64,000 bases of DNA from Erodium maritimum (Eukaryota > Streptophyta > Magnoliopsida > Geraniales > Geraniaceae), in the NCBI GenBank assembly GCA_963921825.1, contig OY997596.1, positions 61,330,754-61,394,753 of the forward strand, read 5' to 3'. Position 1 is the first letter of the stretch. Each line of letters starts with the position of its first letter. The notes under the pieces were generated by a model. It ran no database searches. It was not told the DNA's origin and saw nothing but the letters and a program-made list of their open reading frames with translations. This document shows positions 19,725-31,900 of this stretch, one piece after another. The translations under genes were made by a program, and so were the position numbers.

Positions 19725-19804
19725 AAAGCCCGGCCCATATAAAGCCCGGCCAATATAAAGCCCAGCCCATATAGAGCCCAGCCCATATGTAGCCCAGCCC
19801 AACC
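19725..19804. promoter_or_regulatory. Five tandem 16-bp units with GGCCCA-type (site II-like) boxes
   Basis: Five head-to-tail 16-bp units (19725, 19741, 19757, 19773, 19789) have the form AAAGCCCRGCCCATAT. GGCCCA/AGCCCA boxes are known in plants as site II elements bound by TCP factors, common in promoters of growth and housekeeping genes. The array ends about 190 bp before the ATG of the large gene at 19992. The regulatory role is inferred from position and motif. Confidence 0.65.
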
Positions 19805-19991
19805 GTACTAAAACTAAAAATCCCCCAGAAGTGTTAAAAGAGTCGACCAGTGTTCGTAGTTGAAGACTCAGCGACTGTTCTGCAGACACAGAGCTGAAGA
19901 CGAAGAAGAAGAAGAAGGAGAGTGAAGAGGAACTGCAAAAATTGCTCAGAGCACTTGAAAATCGAATTGGGTATTGCTTCTCGAATCGGAG

Positions 19992-22900
19992 ATGGAAATG
20001 GAGTTGGAGCCTCGAGTCAAGCCTTTGCCCTACAAAGTGAAGGCCATGTCTCGAGAATCTCCTTCCCAGAAGGCCCTTCACGTCCTCGACGCAGACCTTC
20101 GCACTCACTGGTCCACCGCCACCAACACCAAAGAGTGGATCCTCCTAGAACTCGATGTACCTCCTCCTTCTTAGTCGTGATTCTCCATTTTTCTGTGTAT
20201 TTACTTAATCATATGATTTTGATTTCGTTTTTGCAGGAGCCTTGCTTATTGTCGCATTTGCGGATTTATAATAAGTCCGTTCTGGAATGGGAAATTGCTG
20301 TTGGCTTACGCTACAAGGTCAGGTTTTTGAATTATTATCATTATTTTTCTCTGGTTTGTTTTTGTGGGTTATTGATTCTGTAACTATAAGTTGTCTTCAG
20401 TAGGATTTTAGGTTTAATTACTAATTTATTATATTGGGTTTTGCTCCAGAGTTAGTGTCTTATCATTTTTACAGCTGATTTAATTATAAGTCACCAATAA
20501 TACCCCTTTCATAAGTTAGTAACAATAACCACCTCATCATGGAGCATACGAGAGAACTTGGGGGTGGGAAGTTAAGTGTTGATGCCACTAATCCATAATT
20601 AGTTTGTTATTTTGAAAATGTGCATTGATGTGATTTATTAAAATTTTGTTACCTGTAATGGAAAATGTGAGTAGTGGGTCGGCGAGTAATTATATGTCTA
20701 ATGTTATGGTGTCTGGTTTTACTAAGGATTCTATCATGTATATTATTTGAAGGGAATTGAAGTTGGCTTACGCTACAAGGTCCGTTCTGTTTAATTTTTT
20801 GGGTTATGGATTCTAGAACTACAAGTTGTCTTGAGTAGGATTTTAGGTGTAATTACTGTATTGGGTTTTGCTCCAGAGCAAGTGTCATATCATTTTTACA
20901 ACTGGGTTAATTAGAAGTTAGTAATAACCACTATACTGCATGGAGCATATGAGAGAACTTGGGAGTGGGAAGTAAAGTGCTAATGCCACTAATCCATAAT
21001 TAGTTTGTTATTTTGAAAATGTGTGTTGATGTGATTTATTAAGAATCTGTCATGCATGTAATGGAAAATGTGAGTAGTGGGTTGGCGAGTAATTATATGC
21101 ATAATGTTAAGGTGAATGGTGTTACTAAGGATACTATCGTGTATATTATTTGAAAGGGGTTGAATTTTTTTGGTTTGTTGAGCTGATATGTGGTGCTTTT
21201 TGTTTTTAGCCGGAGACATTTGTCAAGGTTCGCCCACGATGTGAAGCTCCTCGACGTGACATGATGTACCCTATGAACTACACTCCATGCCGCTATGTGC
21301 GGATATCGTGTTTGCGGGGAAACCCCATAGCCATTTTTTTCATACAGGTAGTGTGTGTGCATGTCTATGTATATGCATTTGTGTATGTTATGGTCCTTCC
21401 ATCCTAGCGTGTCTTGGATTGCCGTGTCATGTTGTTGTAATTCCACATTTCTTTAGTGTAATGTGCAATGTATTTCTTTGGTCGGTGTGTATAAAACAGT
21501 TTATTTTGCTTGGAAATATTGCATCGTTTCCTTTGTATGTGTATTTGCATATGAGAATCTTGCTGGGGAACTTACAGACAGTCAACAATTGAATTTCATA
21601 CTTCATTAGGTTTGACTCGGTCTACATCACACCGTTTTTATCTTGACAAAATTTGTTCTTAAAAAATGATTATGTTGCTTTACTTCCAATGGGGTCATGA
21701 AGAAGCCATGAGAGAGCAGCTTGTCACCGATAGCTCTTGCATTTTGGCTGTTTCTAGATTTAGGGTAATCAACATCTATACTGCTCTGGTTTAATCCCAC
21801 AAATGGCATTATATCTTTCTCCTAAGGTTTGGTAAAATTGGTCACTAATCGACCAACACAATCTTGTCATCTCATTTTAAGTTTATGGTGTATGCTTGTC
21901 CTTGCTGGAAACTCTTGAGCAAGCTGATTGTTACTTGAGATGTTGTTTACTTTCACAGAACATACTACATAATACTTAAGTTCAATACTCTACAGTCTCT
22001 ACTATGTGGTCTTACCTTCCACGGGTACCTTTGAGTTTACTTACTCAAGTTGTCTACACCTTGTATTTCTTACAGCTTATTGGGGTTTCAGTGACTGGCC
22101 TTGAACCAGAATTTCAACCAGTTGTTAATCATCTGTTGCCGCACATAATATCACACAAACAAGATGTCCATGATATGCATCTTCAGGTGGATCATATCAT
22201 TGCTCCTGCCTATTAATGTTTTGATGTGTTATAATTTCATGTATTGTCATTTTTATTCCGATACCTGTTATTTTGTAGTTACTTCAAGACATGACAAATC
22301 GATTGTTGTCATTCCTTCCTCAACTCGAGGTATTTTTTGTTGTCATCATTGTTCAGTTTGTGATCTTTATTTAGTTTGCTTTACATTTTCTTCTCTTTCT
22401 GCAAAATCATGTCTAGTTTGCAAGTTTAATGTTATAACTTTTCAGATAGACCTTACTGGGTTCACAGATGCTGCTGAGCCTAACTTGCGTTTTCTTGCCA
22501 TGCTTGTTGGCCCATTTTATCCAATTCTTCATATTGTAAAAGAAAGGTTAGTATGATGTTCATATTAAGTTCATTGATGTTTTTCCCTGAATCAACGTAA
22601 ACATTTTCACATGGTTGTTTGTTAACTGTCACGATGTAATGCTTGCTAAGCTTTGGAATACAATTGACACACTGCTGTGGATCCAAAATGATATCAACTT
22701 TCTTCTCTTCGCTAGCCTATCTGATTCATTCTCCCTTCATATGTCCAATCTAATGTGTTGGCCAGTCTTTGTTTTACATGTGGTGGCGGTACTGAGTATT
22801 TGCTCAGTGCCTGGTTTCTTATGAGCCTTAACTTTACTTTGTCCTCTGTTGATTTTCACGTGTGCACTGTCTACTTAACAATTAAGTTTTTTCACATCTA

Positions 22901-25900
22901 GTTCTGTTTTTTCTCATGCAGAGAAAATGCAAGGTTGTCAGGCTCAGATGCTGATGTCTCTAAAAACAGTCAGCCAGCATTAGCCTTGACAGTTTCTTCC
23001 AATTTTGAGGTACCATCTTTGCACTGATTTATCTTTCTTCCTTGTCCTCTGTAGTGTTTTGCGCAAAATCAATCCAAAATTTAGGTTTCAGGTAGTGAGG
23101 TATGAAGTAGTCATACTTACTATCTGCTTTATATTTTGAGCGTCAAGCCTACAGTTACAGAAGGACTTGCTTCTTCTCATTCTAGTGTGTGTGTGTGCAT
23201 GCCTTTTTAGTTCAGTAGAAATATTATTCATTTTCCATTCTCATGTCTGATTTTGTTATATATGCTTAATGGTTTCATGTAGTTACTGCCTTTTGCTTGA
23301 TACTACTATCTATCTATCTATCAACTAGAGTGTTTTTTGACAGTGTTATAAACCATTGTATTCCTGAACATATAAAGGTGTGTCGTATATGAGAAGTATA
23401 TGTAGCTGAATGTCAAGTTTAACATATATAACAGGTTGATTGCAGGCCGACCATTTTGTCATACAGGCGATACATTTTAGGGGGTTAGGGGGAAATAAAT
23501 GGGTTGAATCTTGAGACAACTGGACAAATATGTTGAATCTTGAGACAACTGGACAAATATTCTGTCATTGTTCACTAACTTCTTAGTCAATCTGTAGAGC
23601 TGTTTATCCATCATTGTTCACATATTTTAATTTTTATTTAATTGTGCAAGTGATAGGTAACTAAACATGCTTCTTCATGCTGTGAATCTGCAGCCAAGGA
23701 GATCGCGCAGCACATCACCGTCTACATCCAGTTCAATAGTGTTCCGGCCGGATGCAATTTTCTCATTATTAAGAAAAGCATATAAAGATCCTGATCTGGG
23801 GTCTATTTGCAGATTGGTAAATTTTTTTATATAAATTTTTGATAAGTATGGACAATTACAATACTCGGGTGTTTTTTTTTTAAAGTCTGTTATTTCCCTC
23901 TTGATCAGGCTTCTAGAATTCTGCACAAGTTCATAGGGCCTTCCGTGGTGCTAGAAGAATCGCCCCCTTCAAGTGAAGTTACATCTCTTTTGGATGAAAC
24001 ATCAAAATCTGAATTGGGCAACCTTGTTCCCTTAGTTGACTACTCAAACTTGTTTGGAGAAGAATTCCAGATACCTGATGATCACTGGGACTCCAGCTAT
24101 ATTAGCATATTGGATATAGCTGCTGTGGAAGAAGGCATTTTACATGTTCTTTATGCTTGTGCGTCACAGGTCAAATACAGTATTAGGCTCATAACATTTC
24201 TCAAGCACCATAATAGTTATGTTCTGTATGATTTCTTATGCTGTCATTTTGTTTAATCAGTTTAATTTCCTTATATGTTTTACAGCCTCTTCTATGCCGA
24301 AAATTGGCAGACAACACTTCTGACTTTTGGTCTGCATTGCCACTTGTACAAGCATTGCTGCCAGGTAATGTGTATATACCACACAGCCTCTCTAGGATAG
24401 TATAGCTCACAACTTGAATGGATTTAGAGGTTCAGCTCTCATTCACCTAGTTTTGGAAAAATAATTTTTGTAGGGCTATTTTTCACACCCTTTTTTGTCT
24501 AGAGCATTACTGTAGAGGTTTTTGTGTTCTTGTATCTCTGCTATACAATATGTCACGAAATTTGTGTATTTTGCCATTTTATATCCGCAAGCCTATTAAA
24601 TAATTAGGGCCTAGCTTGTCAGAAACAGAAAGATAAGAAAGCTCCCAAGTCTCAAGGGTAGGGTTTTGAAGGCCTTGCCCTATTCTTTCAGCCGTAAGTT
24701 TTTACTCTTTTTAAGAGTGATCACATAATCAATTTTAGGACACTGTTCCCATCGTGGGCCGAATTTTGATGTGATTGTCATAACATATACTTGAACTTAT
24801 TTGACATGCTTTTTTTCTTTGAAATGTAGCACTTCGTCCCTTGGTGAACAATTCTTCTGATCATGTGGATGATAGTTTTTCTCAGTGGAGACAACCTTTT
24901 GTGCAACAAGCCCTATCTCAGGTGCAACACATCTTCTCACTTTGTTATTTTGTTTTTGGCTATGTAATGTTCACGTGTTCTCTGAATGCAATTTAATCAA
25001 CTTCAGAATATACTATCCTCACTGTGGTGATTGTATATTGCAGATTGTCGCAACCTCATCTTCACCATCATATTGCCCGCTTCTCCATGCCTGTGCTGGC
25101 TATTTGTCATCGTTTTCTCCGTCACATGTTAGTTTCTCTTGGGTCCTTTCTTCTGTCTTAATAGCACATATCCTCCTATCTAATCCCTTTCTATCTCACA
25201 CACAACACGTGCACTTTTGATGACATATTCTCTTGTACCAATAATGCTCACACATACAAAAGCAAGCCTATGTAGCTTATGGTACTTTTAACATTTTAAC
25301 TTAATAATCTTACATCTAGCTAACTTCCCTACAAAAGTTGCTCCCTTGAGGTATTTATTATTGCAAACTACCTTGACATTATGATTTACACGCCTCTTGG
25401 CAAGAACTCTCACCGGACAGCTCAACGCATGACACATATAACCCTCCAATGTAGCTTTCTACTATAAAAATTAACAAAGTTCATTGCATTAAAATATGTG
25501 TTATTTGGAATAAAACTACTTTAATCTTGATGTCAACAGGCTAAGGCTGCATGTGTTCTGATTGATATGTGTTCTAGTGTGCTTGCACCCTGGATGGCTC
25601 AGGTGATTGCCAAGGTTAGTCTACTGCAGACTCTATTTGTTTTAGTTTTTTATTTTATTTTCAATTTGTTATTTATTTATTTCTCTGTTTGGTGTTGATT
25701 GTGATGCAGATTGATTTAACTGTGGAGCTTTTAGAGGATCTTCTGGGCATAATCCAGGTCTGTTTATTGGCCACCTGTACATTCTTTATTTTGCTTCTAA
25801 ACATCTGAAATGATCAGAGACAGTAAAAAAAATGGTGTTAGCATCTATGATATTCTTATTGGTAGAAGCCACACCATTTTGAATGGATGTTCGTGTTAAG

Positions 25901-28900
25901 GTCCCAGATTTGGATCAAGTTGTGGGGTAGATTGAGAGCTTGATTAACTAGAGAACTCTCGGATCTCGTATTTATGATTCGTTTAGATGGAACCCAAGAT
26001 CTCGAAAGAGTTCGTTAGAGAGAACTCAAGATCTCTTAAAATCAGTAAATATTTTTCTCAATTGATAATAATATGAAACCTTAAACAAAGATTTACATAG
26101 CGCTAACTTTTCCAAAATAACTGGAACTAGGAAACCTAATTAACTCAATCCTAATATGAAAGGAAAGCCTAAATTAACCAAATCCTAATATAGCTAAACA
26201 TACCTAAATTAGTCCAATTATGATATATTTAAGAAGCATAGCAGTTTTATTGTATGTTTTTTTTCTTCAGGATTCTCGCCATTCACTTGTTCGTGCTCGG
26301 GCTGCCCTTAAGTACATTGTGCTTGCATTATCTGGACACATGGATGATGTACTTGGAAAGTATAAGGTATACATTATCTGTTTTGCACATGTACTAACTG
26401 TATTGTACTGTATGTGTTTTATGTTGCAAAAGTAAGCTAAGGCTGTTGAAACAAACTATTTTACTTTCACTGTCATAATCCGTAATTGTTTGGAATTCCC
26501 TATTTTCCCTGTTCAAATTTCAGGAAGTTAAGCACAAAATTCTCTTTCTTGTGGAGATGCTTGAGCCATTTCTTGACCCAGCCATATATGCATTAAGAAG
26601 CACTATAGCATTTGGAGATGTATCTGTTACTTTTCTGGAAAAGCAAGAGCATACCTGCTCGATTGCTCTCAATGTAATCCGTGCAGCAGTGCAGAAGCCA
26701 GCCGTTCTTCCTTCCCTAGAATCTGAGTGGAGGCGTGGATTGGCAACTCCTAGGTATTCCATAAGTATACATACTTCGTGCTAAATGTTTCTTGGTCCTT
26801 TTAAGTTATGCTGTTGCACATTATTTGAAGAAATGAACTTCACTCCAAATGCTCTGTGAACCTTAAGGACTTGATAATTTGAAAGAAATGTCAATAAAAA
26901 GAAAAATTAATTGGCTAACTGCCTTTTAATGTGACACTATGTTGTATATAAGTAAACACGACAAAGAGAAAAGCCATCCTCTTTCCTATTCCCATAAAAA
27001 AAACAATCCAAACAGAACCTACTAGTTTTTACTTAGTTTCTGATTTTCTGTGGAGATTATAAATTGGATGGTCCTGGTCTCTTTCAGGTCAGAAGCTATA
27101 TCACTCAGTTATATTATGTATGTAATCTGATCCATATGATTCTTCATGCAGTGTGCTTCTCTCGATATTAGAACCTCACATGCAGTTACCTCCTGAAATT
27201 GACCTTTGCAAGTCCCCTGCTTCCCCAACTCTGGATCATGAATCTGCAACAGTTCCGCCTATGTCATCTGCAGTTCGCAATGGAGGAGCTTCTTCAAGAC
27301 CAAACAACCAAGATGATTCTGATGGAAAGGTGGATGTTCTTGAAGATGTCAGTCTTTTTTTTGCCCCTCCAGATCTGTGTAGCATAGGGCTCATAAATGT
27401 TTCGAATTCCCCAAATGAAATGCGCTTGCACTCTGACCATGGAGATCTCAGGTCAGACCAGAAACATGTGAGTGAGCAAAATTTCACGAGCCATGGGTTA
27501 GTACTAGATACAGGTTTCAGTACTGAATACTTCAACCTGCAAGCAAATTGTTTTCAGCTGACGAACTATCGTGAATGTGAGCTAAGGGCTTCTGAGTTTC
27601 GGCGTTTGGCTTCAGACTTGAACTCACAACATGAGGTTACTGCTGAGGGTCATAATGCTGCTATAGATGCCTTGCTCTTGGCAGCTGAGTGCTATGTCAA
27701 CCCTTTCTTCTTGACATCTTACACCGCCAGTAATTTTGTTACGAGTCAGAGGTCTAAAGCTCCAATGACTTCGGAAATTTCAGAGCACAGAAGAGCTTCG
27801 GAAAGGAATAAAGCCAACTTGGAAAAAATAGCTCAACTTGAAAGTGAAAGAGACAAAACTGTTCTACAAATACTGCTTGAAGCTGCTGAGTTAAAAAGGA
27901 ACTTTCAGAAGGGATCAGATAACACCGAAGGAGTTGATGAGGAAGTCGTAAAGTTATCTCCCGCCAATGTACTATCTGCAGATGCCGTGACCTTGATTAG
28001 GCAAAATCAAGCTTTATTGTTCAACTTTTTGGTTCAGCGATTGGGAAGAGGACAACACTCAATGCATGAAATTCTCTTGCATTGTCTTGTGTTCTTGTTG
28101 CACTCAGCTACAAAGCTATACTGTGACCCGGAATGTGTTATTGATATCATATTAGGTTCTGCTGAGTACTTGAACGGAATGCTTACCTCATATTATCATC
28201 AAATGAAAGATGAAAATTTTCAGTTGGGTTTGGAGAAAATCCATGGGGTACAACGGCGCTGGATGCTACTTCAGAAACTGGTAATCGCATCAAGTGGTGA
28301 TGATGAAGGGTCAAATTTCACATTTAATATCAGCAGTGGTGTTTTATATGGAAACCTGATTCCACCTTCAGCGTGGATGAAAAGAATACCTACGTTCTCA
28401 TGTTCTGCATCTCCTCTGGTTCGATTTCTTGGTTGGATGGGAATATCCCGTAATGCAAAACAGTATACTGATCATCGGCTGTTCCTTGCATCAGATCTTC
28501 CACAACTGACTTATTTACTATCCATTTTTACCGATGAGCTTGCATTGGTAGATAATGCGGTCAATCGGAAACATAATGTCGCTCAAGATTCTTCCATTGT
28601 TATGAAATTTGAAATGGCACATCGGCAACATGTTGACAAGTCTTTTCAAGTTATCTACCCTGATCTGAGTAAATTTTTCCCAAATATGAAAAAACAATTC
28701 GAAGTTTTTGGGGAGATCATTTTAGAGGCTGTTGGGTTGCAGTTGAGATCTCTTTCTTCCAGTGTCCTACCCGACATTTTGTGTTGGTTTTCTGATTTGT
28801 GTTCATGTCCTTTTTTCGAGAAAAAGAAAAGTTCTGATCATCTTAAAGGACACATTGCAAAGAACGCTAAAGCAATCATTCTGTATATACTTGAAGCCAT

Positions 28901-31900
28901 TGTAGTGGAGCACATGGAAGCAATGGTGCCCGAGATACCTAGAGTAGTGCAGCTGCTGGTATGCCTATGTCGAACCTCATATTGTGATGTGCCTTTTCTG
29001 AATTCTATATTGGATTTGTTGAAGCCCATCATTTCATATTCATTGCGTAAGGTGTCTGATGAGGAGAAAACAATGGTTGATTATCCGTGTCTTAACTTTG
29101 AGTCATTATGCTTCGATGGTCTTTTCAATAATATCAGATTGAAAAATGAGGATGAAGATAGTTCTACAGAGGCATATAGTAGAGCTCACACGATATTTAT
29201 TTTGTCTTCGGTGTTGCCTGATTTATCGTTTCGGCGCAGAAGAGAAATGTTGCAATCTTTAACCTTGTGGGCTGATTTCACTGCCTTTGAGCCTACAACT
29301 TCTTTCCATGATTACCTCTCTGCATTTCAGTGTGTTATGGAAAATTGCAAAGTGTTGCTAGTTCAAACTTTACAAGCCATTGGTTTTATTCCTCTTCAAT
29401 CACTCCACTTTCCGGATATGAGCAACGTATCAGGATCACGGCCATTGTTTCTATTTGATGTTTGCAATAACCCTCATCCATCCAAGGTCTATGAGGTTCA
29501 AGAAAGTAATAAAATTGAAGAAATGGAAGATTTCTGTAAAGACTTGGAAGGTCTTATTATCAAGCTTAACCCAACCATCGAGTTATGTTGGAGTCTTCAT
29601 CATCAGCTGGCAAAGAGGCTGACTGTTACATCAGCAGAATGTTTTGTGTACTTGAAATGCTTATCTTCCATTGCACAAAAACATTACATCACGAAAGATG
29701 AAATCGAAAACCCATTTCCTCTGAAGTCTGATGATGAATCTTTGCTACATTGGAGGGTTGGGATTGAAGGATTTGCTGAAATCATAACTATGCTTCAGCA
29801 AAAGCTTTGCTGGCAAGTTGAATCTGTGATGCTCGATTGCATACTCGAAGTGCCTGAACTTTTTGCCTTGGATAGTGTAATTTCCACTATTTGTTTGGCA
29901 ATCAAAAGCTTTGCATCTAGTGCGCCTAAAATCGGTTGGCGCTTGCAAACCGATAAATGGCTGTCGAGTTTACTCAGTAGAGGTGTTCGCAGCCTTAATG
30001 ATATTGAAGAAGCTCATCTCTCTGATCTGTTTTGTATGATGCTCGGCCATTCTGAACCGGAGCAACGTTTTATAGCAATTCAGCACTTGGGGAAACTTGT
30101 GGGCCAAGGCACAGATGGAGCAACTGTAATGCAATCTTCTACATTTTGCAACGTTGTTTCGGTTCCTGAGAACATTTTGCTTCACTTGGTTTCGAGTACA
30201 TGGGATATGGTCGTTGTGCTGGCATCATCTGATTCATTGTTACCTCTGAGGACTCGAGCAATGGCACTTATTGTAGATTACATCCCATTTGCTAATCGGC
30301 AGCATTTACAATCTTTTCTTGCTGCAGCTGATAAAGTTCTTCATGGGTTGGGGGGGATTCCCAATCCCACATGTGAGGGACCGCTGATACAACTTTCGTT
30401 AGCTCTTATTGCTGGTGCATGCCTCTACTCTCCAGCTGAAGATCTATATTTGATTCCAGATCAAGTTTGGGGAAATATTGAAACACTAGCGTCTTCAAAC
30501 ACTGGTACAGTCTTGTGTTGATTTAATTTATTTGATATGTTATAGGGATAATTGCAAAAAAAGTAGCGTGTACCTTCAACTGTTGCATGAACTTGTATTT
30601 TGTTGCACTTTGTGTCTATTTGCCCTTGAAATTTTAAATTGAAAATTATCTATAGAGTATTAATGATTCTTATAACATAATAAAAAATTATTCGTTTATG
30701 ACCAACATTTGCAAATCGAAAAAGTTCGATTACATGTTATCTTTTTTACTTTTACTATAAAAATTCAAGGGCAAAATCATCATTTTGAAATAAATTGACA
30801 CAAAGTGTATCAACATTCAAGTTCATGGTCACAATCTGCAACGATAGTACATACTTTTTTTTTTGCAATTATCCCTAAGATTAAAATCCCTGAAATGGTG
30901 AAGAAATGTGCACTTAATATCCAGTCTTTTTGCATTTCATTTTTCTCTTGTAAAAGGCAAGGTAGGCGATTTGGAGAAAAGGGCATGCCAAGCCCTATGT
31001 AGGTTGAAAAGCGAGGGGGATGAAGCTAAAGAGGTATAATGTAGTAGGACAAGGAGAAACTCGCCGTATGTTTCGTGGTTATAACACAGCAGGCAAATGG
31101 CTCTTATTTAAAGTAGTTATAAGAAAATAGTATTATGACTGAAGCATCATTCTTGAAACTTGGGTACCGTTTTGGTAGAATGAAAATAGGATGATTGCAG
31201 ATAGCTTTTAGGAGAACAAAATTAGGGATAATTGCATATAGCTAACAATAATTGAACGACTTTCGCACATAACCATTCCCTAAGGCGTTAACTTTGAAAG
31301 TGAAAAGTCTAAAATTCCCTTCGCATTTCATCAAAGTTTCACATAATTTCCGTCATCGTGATGAATAGTGAAGGGCATTTTAGAGTTTTTACTTAGTTGT
31401 ATAGTTACCATATTTATCACCGTGAGAAAAAAAGTTAGGGCAGCTGTAAATAACGCCTTAAAGAAGGGGATATTTATGTGCAAAAGGCATATAGTTAGGG
31501 GTAGCTATCTGCAATTATCCCATGAAAATATGCTAATTTTTTTATATATTGTCAGTGTAGTTCTTAACTGAACCATATGGTTACATGCAAGGTCTTAAGA
31601 GAAGTTATTTCATCTCAAGCTTCGAATCAACTTGACCCAGAGTTTGGGAGTATTCGGGAATCAATTCTCCAGGTAACATAACACTGTACACATAATTTAC
31701 GTGCTAAAAATCTGCTTGTTGTAGTTTCACAGGTAGTAATATGTACAACACTTTTTGAGCCTTGTATGAGTATTAAATTGTGTTCTTCGTAGATCATTTC
31801 AAAGTCATCATATGATATCGCAGCAGTGACATTAATTTCTTTTCCATTATTCTCGAAAAAATGGTACAGATTCTTATTTCCCGTATCCAGTGATTTCCAT

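Noticed and set aside
20989-21592. Frames in intron 2/3 of the large gene
   Set aside because: They lie in the tandem duplication and intron 3. The exon model explains the coding part and the rest has no codon bias.
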